A stretch of DNA of 64,000 nt from Triplophysa rosa (lineage: Eukaryota; Chordata; Actinopteri; Cypriniformes; Nemacheilidae): assembly GCF_024868665.1 (NCBI RefSeq), contig NC_079902.1, forward strand, positions 12,676,550 to 12,740,549. Reading direction: 5' to 3'. The translations under genes and the position numbers were made by a program. The notes beneath the pieces are model-generated. The model saw nothing but the letters and a program-made list of their open reading frames with translations. It was not told the origin of the DNA and searched no databases. Shown here piece by piece: positions 45,663 to 60,608 of the stretch (positions within the stretch are counted from its first letter, which is position 1; each line of letters opens with the position of its first letter).

Positions 45663-45725
45663 ATGCTTTTTCTGTTATGTAAGCCACTGCAGTTTGGATC
45701 TTATCTAAACGAGCGTAAAAACTAA
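45663..45725 (+). other. Upstream ORF in the probable sowahd 5' UTR
   Basis: After a good acceptor ('gaatatttcag|agaag', near 45658), an ATG at 45663 opens a 20-codon frame (MLFLLCKPLQ...) that stops at 45723-45725, only 20 bases before the main ATG. It could reduce initiation at the sowahd start. Expression is untested. Confidence 0.35.
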
Positions 45726-45745
45726 CTTCCCCTGATTCTGCCGGT

Positions 45746-46804
45746 ATGTATGTTGGGGCCAGCAGTGGACCTGTGGTGTCAGAGGAACATTGTAATCCCC
45801 CCTCGGAAGAACCCGAAGATACAGACTGTAAAGATTCAGGAAATGCTGGAAGTAATTCTGGATCCCCTAAAAACAGAACAACCAGCCAAATCCGCTCAAG
45901 TCTTGAAGAGCGCTTATCCAGACACGGTGCTCGACCCGCATCTCCAGTGTTCAGCGCCTCCACGCGCAGATCCAGATTTCAGAAACTGGAGTTATGTGAG
46001 CCGGGCAGCAGCGCCTCCCAGAGACTATCGGTTGATGCTTCCGAGAAGAGCACTCTCACTCCCGCTATGCGCAAGAAGTATTTGAAAGAACTGTTTCTGA
46101 ATAACAGATCTGGACTGTCAAGTATTCTGTCATCCGGACACTCGAGCTCATCGGCAAAAGACTGTGAAGACGCACTCTATGGGTTAAACGACACTGCCAA
46201 CAGCTCTGCGTTTTGGGCTTTGGATCCCATGGAGCACGCGTGGATGCTGTCTGCTGTGGATGGGAATTATGACACCATGGTGGAGTTTCTTGCTGAAGAC
46301 CCCAGTCTGCTGAGCAGAAAAGACTTCATCAGTGGTTACACAGCGCTACACTGGTTGGCCAAAAATGGCAAGGATGATGCATTGATTCGACTTCTCAAAC
46401 ATGCTGAGACAGAAGGCTTGCCTGTGAATGTTAACTTGAGAGGCAGTGGAGGTCTGACACCTCTTCATGTGGCTGCCATGCATAACCAGTACATGATAGT
46501 AAAGATACTGATCGGTGCTTTCAGTGCTAATACTGAAATCATGGACTACAATGGTAAAAGGGCGTGGCAATATCTTAAGGATAACGCACCAAGAGAAATG
46601 AAGGAGCTTCTTGGAGCTTGGGATGACGAACACACTGTAGGGTATTTAAACGTGAATAACAACAGTGTAAGTGAAGCTCAGGCAATAAAACACACTCAAG
46701 AAAATAAAGTTGAGGTGGACACTTCAGTGGGGAGAACGGGTTGGAGATTTGCATCTTTCAGAAGGCTTTTGTATAACGTAGGTTTGCTTGAAGAAAAATC
46801 CTGA
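45746..46804 (+). CDS. sowahd: Sosondowah ankyrin-repeat protein D (SOWAHD)
   Basis: Single uninterrupted coding exon of 352 aa. The disordered Ser-rich N-terminal half (1-160) includes SLEERLSRHG and MRKKYLKELFLNN. The family's signature block DPMEHAWMLSAVDGNYDTM (160-178) follows. Two to three ankyrin repeats come next: GYTALHWLAKNGKDDALIRLL (198-218, quoted as two overlapping parts GYTALHWLAKNG and KDDALIRLL) and GLTPLHVAAMHNQYM...LIGAF (237-260). Function is poorly known; ankyrin repeats imply protein binding. The ATG is the first after an in-frame TAA at 45716. Its place between septin6 and rpl39 matches human SOWAHD (formerly ANKRD58). A polyadenylation signal AATAAA is at 46863. Confidence 0.93.
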   Translation: MYVGASSGPVVSEEHCNPPSEEPEDTDCKDSGNAGSNSGSPKNRTTSQIRSSLEERLSRHGARPASPVFSASTRRSRFQKLELCEPGSSASQRLSVDASEKSTLTPAMRKKYLKELFLNNRSGLSSILSSGHSSSSAKDCEDALYGLNDTANSSAFWALDPMEHAWMLSAVDGNYDTMVEFLAEDPSLLSRKDFISGYTALHWLAKNGKDDALIRLLKHAETEGLPVNVNLRGSGGLTPLHVAAMHNQYMIVKILIGAFSANTEIMDYNGKRAWQYLKDNAPREMKELLGAWDDEHTVGYLNVNNNSVSEAQAIKHTQENKVEVDTSVGRTGWRFASFRRLLYNVGLLEEKS

Positions 46805-47165
46805 AATGCCTCATTTGCTTTTATGCTTTAAGTGCTTAAAGTAAAACAATTACCTGTTATAAAATAAATGAAGTACAGTATGTACACATGGTAAAATCCT
46901 GTCAACCACATTTCTGACAACTGTTGCCTTCACATTTATTAAAATAAAAACTTAAAGGGTTTACTTTCTAACTATGTGAAAGATTTTTCTTTATTTTAAG
47001 AAATGACAAAAATGGAAAAATTAAAATGTCAATCTCAGAAAACCAGTGTTTTTACAATGTTGTTTTATGCAGAACAATCGGTTTCAAAACCACCAAGTAA
47101 AAATGTGAAATATGGCATTTTATATTACTCACAAAATGAAGGGGCCAAAGATCTAGAACAAGTCT

Positions 47166-47171
47166 TTTATT
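47166..47171 (-). terminator. rpl39: Polyadenylation signal of rpl39
   Basis: Minus-strand AATAAA about 140 bases past the rpl39 stop, in keeping with the short 3' UTRs of ribosomal protein genes. Confidence 0.75.
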
Positions 47172-47310
47172 GTTTTGCGAGGACATAACCAGAATATCTG
47201 TACAAAAGAGAGACTGCTGTTCCTCATTGCATGACTTCTTTCCAGCTCTGGACGAGTTGGTGGTCCTGGCAGAGAACAGATGGAGGGGGATGCTGAAATG
47301 AGCCGTGTGT

Positions 47311-48662
<1,352 letters not shown>

Positions 48663-48829
48663 TTTTTGAATCGCTATCCGCTCAGCTCTATAGCGGAAGT
48701 CGAAGAGACGGAACCATGGGCAACACGAGCGCTGTATATCCGCGTTTGGAAACAAACCTGCTACTGGAATCACAGCGACACCCAGTGGATCCACGAAGCA
48801 CAAGCAATGTTTACAAGCTTATTTGAAGA

Positions 48830-49050
48830 GATAGTTCTCCCAAACATTACAAAACCTTTTGTTTTTTATATACCGTCTTTCAAAACCTGTATATTACTTT
48901 TTCTTCAGTGGCACATAAAATAAGATATTTTGAGTGTCTCGGGTTACCAACATCCTACAATAATCTTATTTTCTGTTTGGCAGAATAGTCGTACAGGTTT
49001 GCAATAACATGAGGGTGAGTAAATGTAAGAATCTTCATTTTTCAAGACTT
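48830..49050. repeat. TTAA-type MITE, degraded
   Basis: Begins 'gagatagttctcccaaacat'. It contains the 'aagatattttgagtg...ggttacc' arm and 'catgagggtgagtaaatg'. It directly follows the rpl39 promoter and precedes the upf3b 3' UTR. Confidence 0.55.
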
Positions 49051-49143
49051 GAGGCATTAAGACAAGCAGTCGTTATTTTAAAACTAAACTTTATGTAATT
49101 CAACAAAATACAACAAGACACTTGAAGTAACACATAAGTTTCA

Positions 49144-49149
49144 TTTATT
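49144..49149 (-). terminator. upf3b: Possible polyadenylation signal of upf3b
   Basis: Minus-strand AATAAA about 850 bases past the stop codon at 49999. It is the first canonical hexamer I find. No other feature is seen in 49150-49998. Confidence 0.4.
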
Positions 49150-49998
49150 AATTTTGGATTTTTCGTCACAGTTTTAACAGAGTTGCAACTACAAACGGAA
49201 AACAAGCTGTGTTTGTGTTATATTATTTATGGAAACATACAATTGAGTGACAGCACATCCAAACCAAGCTAATCTCAAGTTGCATTTTTGTTTGTGAGTG
49301 GTATGATAGGCTTCGGCTCAAAAATTAAGGAAGGCCACATCTGTTGTTGCATATAATTAAGTTAACTCGCACAAAAGAACAAACAGTTGTAAAGGCATTG
49401 GCATCATAAAGCATGGCTCTTTTTTCCAAGTGACCAATTTCTAAGTTACATTGAACAGAAACGGTTTTTGCTTTTCACAAGCTACATCCATGCTAAAAGA
49501 AGTCAAAACAAATGTTACTGATTGTCTTTAGTGAGATGCGCTGTCGGTTTAAGAGGTTTAGGTAAGGCGCAATATGAATTTTCTACAGTGGAACAGTGAT
49601 AGGTTTTAAGCAAGCTTGATCAGACCTCTTATACAAACTATGAAGCAGAAAAGCGTGTGAAGTAAAAGCCTGGCTGTGTACCAAAAGTAAGGTCACTTTA
49701 AAGATATCATGGTCCAATCACTTTGGCGTCTCTCTTTGTTATGCCCCGCTTCTGAAATCTACCCATCATTCAGGAACTGAATTACTCCTTGCCTTGCTCA
49801 TAAACAGAAACTTTGGGGGGCTCATACAGGCACTGGAGGGCTATGTGCTCTCATGTCATTGCGAGAGAGTTGTTTTTTTAAAGTGGGGGAAATTCTTATG
49901 ATGGCAGCACCGTGTTTTAAAGATGTAACTTTGCCCTGATCAGAACAGAGCCCCTCCTCTCTTTAGTAATCATGCCATGCTAGAACAGCATCATTTCC

Positions 49999-52929
49999 TC
50001 ACTCCGCCCCTTTCTCTTGCGTATTTTTCGGCTCTTTATCAGCCCTCTCCTGTCCATCTCCTCCGCTACCACCTCCTCCTCCTCTGTTACGGCTCCTCGC
50101 CCCAGGCTGGTACAGTTGAATTGCGGGTCGATCCTAAGGCAGAAATGTTAAGCGTTCGACTGTTAAAAGCCAAACACAAGAGATTTATTAGCGTGTCAAA
50201 AAATGCACCTACCTTATTTCTCAGACGATCCTTTTTGGCACTGTCATCCTTTCTGTTTTCTTTTGACGGCTTTTCAAGATTAACATGCCCAGTTGACTCT
50301 CTGACATTCTCATGCTTTCTCTTTTCCCAAACGCGCTCCTTTTCTTTTCTCCCTTCATCTTCTCTCTTTTTGTATGTGTTTTCTCCATCATGTCGTTCCC
50401 TTCTCCTCCTCCGCTCCTCGTCCTGTCTTTTGAAGCGTTCTTTATCTTTCTGTCTCCTTTCTCTCTCTCCGTCACGGTCCCTGTAATCTTTATGCCCACC
50501 ATCCTCTGATCTGCATGACACAGAATTAAGATGGTAAAATAATTTAGACATTAAGTCATACACTGTGTCCTGGGATCAGGATTTGTGTCCATACATTTAT
50601 TGCACTTGTGTGCTGCATTACAGTCTGGATTGCTTTGTCATGCATGTTATTAAAAAAACTGAATAAAACCTAAATTGTTTTTGTTACTTATTTCTTTTGC
50701 GGTTAAATATATCTGAGGACTCCAATATTTTTGCATTCCACTGTTTAATGTATCTTTACACATGTAGTGTAAGGTTTACTTTATTCATGTTCCTGAAATA
50801 TGCACTGTGGCACATTTTGCACGCTGCATGACACTTATATGTTACTTGTTCACCTGCAAATGCTCTTTAAATTCAATAAGAATTATTAAAGAAATATGAC
50901 TCAGAATAACTGTGCATCATTTCTTAATCAAATACATTTCTTCCCAGCCCTAGTTTAGCCAACTTACTTGCCCGCCTTTTCCTCTCTGAGTTCACCATTC
51001 TGTCGTTTTTTCACGTCTGCTCCTCCGGGAGCTCGATCTTCTCTTTGTTTCTTGGGCTTGTCTTTTGACTTCTCAGTTTCACCCTCTTCTGCCTTCTCTG
51101 GTTTCCTCAGGAGCTAAGAGACAAAGCAACAGGTGTCAGTATCTTACAAGTATCATATTTAGCTGAAGAAATAATGTCACAATGCAAGACAACAGGAATC
51201 AGATGCATGTACCTTGATTTTTGGCTGTTCTTTAAATTGGTCCTTATCTTTTTCAGATCCCTTTTCCCCTTTTTTCAATTTCTCAGCCTCTTTTCGCTTT
51301 CTTCTGTCCTCCTCTCTCCATTTACGCCGCTCTTCATCTCGTAAACGTTTGCGTTCCAGCTCTCGCCGTCTTCTCTCTTCTTTCTTCTCCTCTCTTATTC
51401 TCTGGCATTGACAGAATGAGAACACATGAGGGGACCACACATGCAGTATTGCGTAACACAAGGAAAGGACACCAAATGAGCTGGTGTCAGCCTAATGCAT
51501 ACTTGCAATTAAAAAATATATTCAGGATATAACTTTATTTTACCTGTTTATTCTTAAGGAAGTCCAAGAGAGGGGTTGTTTTTTTAGCTGGAAAAAAGAC
51601 ATTTGTAAAGATTTTTTTTAATTAGTGACTGATACGATTGATTACTCAAGTTGTTTTGATTTATGCAGAAACTCACAACTGAGTTCTTTCGTCTTGGCCT
51701 CTATTTCCTCAAGCAAAGTCTCAGGGTTGGAAGGAAACTTTTCCTCATCTCCATTGTAGATCTCCAAAAATTTATTATAATCAGCATCTAATAAGAAACA
51801 GGAATATATTATATGATCATTTTTTAAAGTTAACTACGGTTTTTAACTAAAACAAACAAAGTGAGAAGTCACCATCATCAATTGTTCCACTTTTGGCATC
51901 CTTTTTTTTGTTCCTTTTCTTAGCAACTTTCTGAAATGGTGCAAACTCAACAATGGCTGGATATTCCTGACCTATAATATGGAAAACAGACGATACAAGA
52001 TTTTTACAGTTCAACTGCATCCTGAACAATATTGATATGAACTCACATGAAACTATAATGAGAAGCAAAAACCAAACCTCGATTATCAATAAAGACATAG
52101 CCATCAAAGCGGTCTCTGAAGAGAACTATGTCCTCTTGATTTTTGAAATTCAGATATGCTCTTGCAAAGAGATGAGGGAAAAGGCTGCAAATAACAAACA
52201 TATCTTGCTTAGCATATGAGCATATCGTTTATCTGTGCATAATCCTCATTTTTGGTTGCACAAACCTAGTGTCGCTAGAGAAAAACTCCAAGTAGTCGAC
52301 TTCAGGAAGAGGCTGAAGTTGCTCCACTAGTTCATCTTTAGTTAGACTGGGAGGGAGACGTCGGATAACAATCTAATTTAAAAATAAAGACCAGAAACCA
52401 GTTTTAAAATGACTCTTAGGACATCTTATACACTTAAATACATACATGATAACTATAGTCAGATGCTTGCTGTGAATGGTAGATATTATACAAACATGTT
52501 AGTGGCTGCATGAAAAGCATCAGATATTTATAAAAAATCACATTTAATTAAATCTCTATATTATTGTGCTAACAGATAGCCAACCCCCGGCCGTCACTGG
52601 AAAACTTTGACAGAGGGATTTGCTAACTAGACTGTAAATATTTATCATGTTCAGGAAGATTGATAAAATAGCGAATATTAAATCAAAATGATATTTCCAC
52701 CCCTTTACAAACAACAATTCACGGTATTTTTTTTAAAGAAAAGACCAGTAGCGTTTTGGATAACGCGTTTATAGGAGGAACGTAGCCAGCTAGCTTGCTA
52801 ACTAACGTGAACTACCTTTGTCATAGCCTCCTTCTTCTCTTTATTTGGCTTCTCTTGTTTTTCATTTTCATCACAATTTATTTCCACTTTCCTTTCTCTA
52901 GGACGCGTATTTTCTTTGTCCTCCTTCAT
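49999..52929 (-). CDS. upf3b: Nonsense-mediated decay factor UPF3B
   Basis: Ten exons on the minus strand: 52929-52816, 52372-52266, 52184-52078, 51971-51873, 51787-51677, 51587-51544, 51401-51213, 51113-50968, 50510-50213 and 50133-49999. Product 449 aa. The N-terminal RNP-type domain (about 39-140: IVIRRLPPSLTKDELVEQL, FFSSDT, GYVFIDNRGQEYPAIVEFAPF) binds UPF2. It is followed by a long Arg/Lys/Glu helix and the C-terminal exon-junction-complex binding motif (KDRPAIQLYQPGARSRNR). UPF3B bridges the EJC and the UPF1-UPF2 decay complex. The final exon has a glycine run (GGGGGSGG) and an acidic tail. Head-to-head with ndufa1. Confidence 0.96.
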
Positions 52930-53688
52930 GATCCCTTTTTAACTTTTGCAACAATCTCTTTGTACGTGAACTGAGTCGTGCTAAATCCAGTGTCCAACTT
53001 TCCTCAGTTGTTTCTCGGTGTCACCAGCAGGCGGTCTCTGATCTAAGAATCTATGAAAACAGGCAAAGAGTTTCCACTCTGCATTAGCATTGCTGTCAGA
53101 TATTTAGTAGCTTAGATGCTATTGTTGCTTAAAAACCCTGCCTTGATTAGTATTTGTCACTGCTGAGGAAAATGCACTTAAATATATCTAAATATATATA
53201 TATATATAAATCTCCTTAAATATCATATTAAAAAGAAAATTAGCAACACCCTTGTGTAAACGTAAGCCTATTGCACGGAGAGAGAGTGGATCGGCTAGAT
53301 TATTGCACTGGCGTTGCTCATTCGTACTGTTTTGTTTCATTTAGTTATTAAATAAAAAGATAGCTAGATAGATAAACTAATAAATAAAATAAAAATGAGT
53401 CATTCATCTGATTTTAAGTGATCTTTTATTTAAGTTTAGCTAATTGGTACAGAACGCAATTTATTCTCAAGGCCGCAGGGCGACGCTGTAGTTTTCCAGA
53501 GGCGTTTTTCAGTTGCGGAAGTGGATTACTATTGAACGTTTCGGAAGTTGTTTTCGTGACCGTCATAGGGGCAGACATTTTGCCCCATGTAGACGGCAAT
53601 TTTCGAAGATTTTTTAGCAAATCTTTGCATTACTCGTGTCTGCTAAATCAGTTTTTCTCTGTCCTTGTACTCAAGTTTCACCACAATC
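52930..53688. promoter_or_regulatory. Divergent promoter region of upf3b and ndufa1
   Basis: 760 bp between the two ATGs of a head-to-head pair. It contains a short (AT)n stretch near 53193-53208 and CpG-bearing flanks on both sides. A shared or two separate promoters cannot be told apart by eye. Confidence 0.45.
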
Positions 53689-54169
53689 ATGTGGTATGAA
53701 ATTTTGCCCGGTTTTGCTATTATGACCGTTTGTCTGTTCGTTCCTGGCATTGCAACTACTTACATCCACAAGTTCACAAACGGTGGAAAGGTGAGTGATT
53801 AGGAAAATCATTGATTTTGACTCATGTGTCACTTTAAGGTCATTGCGTAACGCGTCAATGCTTCACGCGTTTTACTATTTTGTTTCAGCCTGATTTTTGG
53901 CTGATGTTTCTTCCTGCCTTGTTATAGCAGTATGTTATCTATGCACATTGCATATGTTATTTTCCTCCAATATTTCTATTAGGAAAAGAGGATTGCGCGG
54001 GTTCCTTATCAGTGGTATTTGATGGAGCGAGACAAGAGAGTGTCTGGGAGTGGTGTACACTACCAAGCCAAGGTAGTAACATTTCTCACTATTGGTAATA
54101 TTGTCATTAATGCAAGTATTTTACAATGCTCCTTTGTTTATTTTACAGGGACTTGAAAACATCAATTGA
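53689..54169 (+). CDS. ndufa1: NADH dehydrogenase (complex I) subunit NDUFA1/MWFE
   Basis: Three exons: 53689-53790, 53983-54072 and 54149-54169, encoding 70 aa, the normal length. The protein starts [20 protein letters not shown], a single membrane helix near the N-terminus, followed by [20 protein letters not shown] and [20 protein letters not shown], ending in GLENIN. It is an accessory subunit required for assembly of complex I in the inner mitochondrial membrane. It has no cleavable presequence; the N-terminal helix serves for import. ATTAAA at 54224-54229 is a likely polyadenylation signal. Convergent with nkap. Confidence 0.97.
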
Positions 54170-54375
54170 AGAGCCACCCAGCTGCCCTTTCAGAATCTTA
54201 CATGTACATTTGTTCAGCTGTCTATTAAAATGTTGTCTTTAAGTTATTAACAGTGGATGATTTTTTATACATCTGATCCAAGGTATAAGTTTAGTTATCT
54301 ATGTGAATAATTTACATGGGTTACAGTATAAGAATCATTGATGTATTAAATGTATTAGAATTTGTTCCTGTTTTA

Positions 54376-54500
54376 ACTAACGCAAGGTTGTGGGTTCGAT
54401 CCCAGGGAACACACACTGTTAAAAAATGACATGTGTAGACTAAATGCACTGTAAGTCGCTTTGGATAAAAGCGTCTGCCAGATGCATAAATGCAAATGTT
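54376..54500 (+). repeat. tRNA-derived SINE, 5'-truncated
   Basis: B-box-like 'gggttcgatccca' and tail 'gtaagtcgctttggataaaa' with 'gcgtctgccagatgcataaa'. Same family as 41324-41463. The A box has been lost. The rest of 54240-55270 between ndufa1 and nkap shows nothing else I recognise. Confidence 0.7.
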
Positions 54501-55275
54501 AATATACTCTACCATAACAAAAAAGGTTGAAAATGAAAGTGGACAATGCATATTGCTGATTGCTTCAAGCGGTATTGTGCAGTGTAAAGGGATGTGATAA
54601 GCTGTCAAACTGTACTGAAGTAGAAACATTCTTATGTAAGTGTATCTCGTGTAGCTATATTCTTATTGGATAAAGCATCCATATAGATTGATTTTAAAGT
54701 ACTTAAGGACAAAAAGAGACCAAAATCCACTTTTATATTAATTTAGTAGAGCATTAGTGGAGAAAACTCAAATGACCTGTGTCAGCAAGTGGCCATTTAA
54801 CATGCGCTTTCATCCGTAACACATTGCTTACATGACACTATTTCAGGAGCACACCCCAGAATTACACTAAAACACTAGCATCCAACACCACAGCACATTA
54901 ATCTGATATAATAGTTGTAGATGGCCGTCTTGCTTGCAAAGTAAAAATATTACTTGCTAGCTAGTAAATACTTATCTTTATTACTTCCAAGAACTAAGGT
55001 TATGGATATAAGAAGCTTGCGAGGGGTAATTACATAGATGCAGACATAAAATTAAAAACAAGAAACTTTTAGTTCTGAAATCTTGAAGAAACACTCAAAG
55101 ATGTTGAAATTAGACGGTAAGATCTCAGAACTTGCAGCGTTGAGGCACCCAACAAGTACTTGGTAAGTTGTTTTATGAACGCATAGATCTGTCTTTAAAG
55201 GTTCTTTAGTGCAAGGAATTTCAAAAGTTCATACAGGGTAATTAAAGCATGACCCAAAGTGTTTCACATGACAAT

Positions 55276-55281
55276 TTTATT
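55276..55281 (-). terminator. nkap: Probable polyadenylation signal of nkap
   Basis: Minus-strand AATAAA about 200 bases past the nkap stop codon at 55476. Confidence 0.6.
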
Positions 55282-55475
55282 TAGATGCAATACACACATA
55301 CAAGTGCTGCAGTGAAAAATGTTCCACTGATCAGAACTTATTCGTAAAAATAAGGATCATAACAAATGTGTTAATCCAGCATCAAGCTGATAAAACTATC
55401 AAACCAATATTTAAAACAAAATCTTAGTATGATCTTGTTTTTTATTGTTGTCTGCCTCTAAAAAAACAAGACATT

Positions 55476-57842
<2,367 letters not shown>

Positions 57843-58200
57843 TATTATAGAATGGCTCACTAAATAATTTAAAACAGTTTTCCTTTGTGGTATATCTCAA
57901 AACGGTGTGTTAATTACATTTTATTGGTCATGTCGCAGTTCAGTGAGAGCACGCAAAGCTAATGTACCTAGCGAGCTATGATTTTAAACGTTAGCAGTTT
58001 AACGCAAAATATTTAACGTTAATTTAAACTACATTGACTTACGGTTGTGTTGAGATTCACCACAAAGTTAAAAGACACATTGAACGAGTGCCGTATGAAA
58101 AAGTTGTACCAGTGTGTTTACGTCTCCCTCACGTTGAGTTCTTCTATTGTAACCACACGTGATTAACCATTGCAGGATAAACGCATTATCGCCACCTAGA
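57843..58200 (-). promoter_or_regulatory. nkap: Probable nkap 5' UTR and promoter
   Basis: 5' flank of nkap with no in-frame ATG extension (only a GTG codon upstream in frame). TSS not placed. Between here and the zbtb33 first exon only repeats are recognised. Confidence 0.35.
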
Positions 58201-58577
58201 GAGCGTAAATGTACTTACATTATTGGTTTGCGTTTTGGAGTGCATTAAAAGAGTGTATTCTACAAAAACACACTGCTGGTTATAATATTTTAATAGTTTG
58301 TCCTAAATATGGAGACTATGATATAGTCTTTGATTATCATGCCTTTTGTGTCATTGCGTTACACAATACAGCGCCTAGGGTTCATGCATGTATTTCATCA
58401 CACACAAAATAGTTGGCAGTCATTTGCAGAAGAAAAAAAGTTTGCTTTGAAAAAGTGATCAAGTTAATTTGTTGTATTCAATTTAAAAATAATTCCTTGG
58501 AGATGCTCCAAAAATAGGCTATAAGTTTAAGTTTGTTTGTGGTATTCCATTGTTCAGAAAAGCATGGCGCTCGTGCT

Positions 58578-59182
58578 TAAAGGGATAGTTCACCCAAAAA
58601 TGAAAATTCTGTCACCATTTACTCATCCTCAAGTTGTTCCAAACATGTGTAAATAAATATATATTCCATTTGGAACGCACCGATAGTTCCAGGAAATGCC
58701 AATGATCATATTCTATCGCTGTTCTTCAAACCTTTTCAGGTATTTTCATGATAATAAAGTATATTCTTAATGAATGTTTGACGAGTGTTGCTTTTTCAAA
58801 TGCATGTTATAAACGACTCCGTCATGCAGTGAAACAAGCCTCTGGTTCACGAGCATTCTAGAGATGACGGAAGCTAGACATCAACTTTAATAGCGCTCTC
58901 AATATGGATATTTCTCTTAAAGAAATGCATCGATTCGCTCCACAAAACCTTTGTTAAGACAACGGAGCCGTGTCCAGCAGTTTTTTGATCAATGGATGCA
59001 CTTTTTGGAGCTTCAAAAAGTCAACACCCACTCACTCCCATTCTACCGCTTGGAAGTACAATGATACGTGGTATCATAACTCCGACTGCATTATTCTTCA
59101 AGAAGAAAACCATATTCAGTTAGGATGCCTTGAGGGTGAGTAAAACATGGGGAAATTTTGATTTGGTATAAAGTATCCCTTT
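58578..59182. repeat. TTAA-type MITE, long variant
   Basis: Begins 'ttaaagggatagttcaccc' and ends 'aaagtatccctttaac', but the 605-bp interior differs from the other copies after the first 60 bases ('ccatttggaacgcaccgata'). It is probably a variant family using the same ends. Confidence 0.65.
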
Positions 59183-59214
59183 AACTACTTCAAATCGTTG
59201 CAGGTTACTATGGG

Positions 59215-59520
59215 GTTGTCTTTGCAATGTGATCATTGAAGGACAGCTGTTCATCAAATATGACTCCGAGGTTCCTGGCTGTTTTGGAAGGAGTGATTGA
59301 AGTTGGATGGTGAGATCGTGTGTTGCACCGTGGGGTGTGCCGGAAACACGAGTAGTTCTGTCTTGGCAGGGTTCAGCTGGAGGTGATGCTCTTTCATCCA
59401 AGCTGAGATGTCTTCTAGGCAGGCTGTAATGCGAGCTGCTGCAGTGATATCGTCTAGGGCGAAACGAGATGTATAGTGTCGTCCGCATAACAAGTAGAAC
59501 GCCGAATGCACAGAAAGTAG
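59215..59520 (-). mobile_element. L2-like LINE reverse-transcriptase fragment
   Basis: The minus strand encodes broken RT sequence: DDITAAARITACLEDISAWM, HHLQLNPAKTELLVF and, after a frameshift, LGVIFDEQLSFNDH. These are typical of vertebrate L2/CR1-clade reverse transcriptase after the YADD box. Inactive fossil just upstream of zbtb33 exon 1. Confidence 0.75.
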
Positions 59521-59759
59521 TCTGAAAGGGAAACTTAAATTTAAACAATAATCTTTATAAGCTATTCTTTAGACTGGCAAATTCAGAAATATTAATACGA
59601 ATTTAAACCTAAAGCCTTGAAATAATTTAAATCTAATGAACCCATTGCACGAAGTAAAAGTTGTTTCAATAAGATGTAGGTAAAGCGGACACATTCAAGT
59701 CTGCAGTCTCGAAATAATGTGAACATACAGTCGTTTGCATTGTTTGTTTGTCTATTAAC

Positions 59760-59945
59760 ATTCAGCACACGTCTGCAGTGACAGACTGTTGTGTTGCGCG
59801 ACTCCTGTCGGCCGCTGCGAGCGAGACTCGTTCATCCAACACAAGGAACTCGAGCTCCGTTGTGTTGTCCACGGCAACTGCATTGTCGCTGTCAGTATTG
59901 TTGATCAACAAAAGGAATCGTGGATTTTAACGGGTCTCACTGCAG
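59760..59945 (+). promoter_or_regulatory. zbtb33: Probable non-coding exon 1 and promoter of zbtb33
   Basis: A CpG-enriched region ending at a good donor 'cactgcag|gtatgtta' (after 59945). It would splice over about 660 bp to the acceptor 'gttttcccacag' before 60607. The TSS is not defined. Confidence 0.45.
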
Positions 59946-60608
59946 GTATGTTATTCAGATTCAGTAGCTCTTTAGATTTCAACTTTGATCCATAATAACT
60001 TATAGCCTGCACATGCGTTGCTGTGCATCATAGTCTGATAGGCCGCGGTTTGCCGCCAAACCAGGAAGGAGAGTTAAATTGAGCCATTTGTTTTTGTTTT
60101 CGGGATGACCACTGCCCACCCTAACAGTTCAGTATGACATCCTCAAAAAGCGGCTGTCTTACAAAAAATGCATTTCGTTTAAATGAGGGAAATACGTTTA
60201 CGTCACTTTGCATATAGCATATCTCTTTAAGCTCGCCTTTTGTTGCTATACAGCTAGCCAGCTAGCGTGCTTTTGATTCTGCTTACGCGCTTTCACGATT
60301 GCGATACAGTATTCACTTTAAAGGTGAAAAACACCTTGTAAAATATACTTTTTTTCTTGTGAACAGCCAGTGCAACTGCATATTTATGTTTGACCATAAA
60401 GCTTTTGTTGTTGTTAGACAGCTGAAGTGTGTCCGTATTTATAAATTTCTTGCACGCTGGAGGCACACCGTCGTATATCTTTAGAAAGCTTTGTAATGCT
60501 ATAGCGTGAGTCCAAACAGCAATTTAAATTGTTGCATTTATACATTTATTTTGATATTATATTGGTTAAAGGATGTATATAACACTTTACTCTTGTTTTC
60601 CCACAGGG

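Noticed and set aside
45750..46085. 111-aa ORF in another frame of sowahd
   Set aside because: Shadow of the 352-aa SOWAHD frame, which has clear ankyrin repeats.
49977..50486. 169-aa plus-strand ORF, Ser/Leu-rich
   Set aside because: Antisense of upf3b exons 9 and 10. Its composition mirrors the Arg/Lys/Glu-rich real protein.
60573..60608. A 12-residue N-terminal extension of Kaiso
   Set aside because: It would translate intron sequence before the clear acceptor 'gttttcccacag'. The family starts at the downstream ATG.
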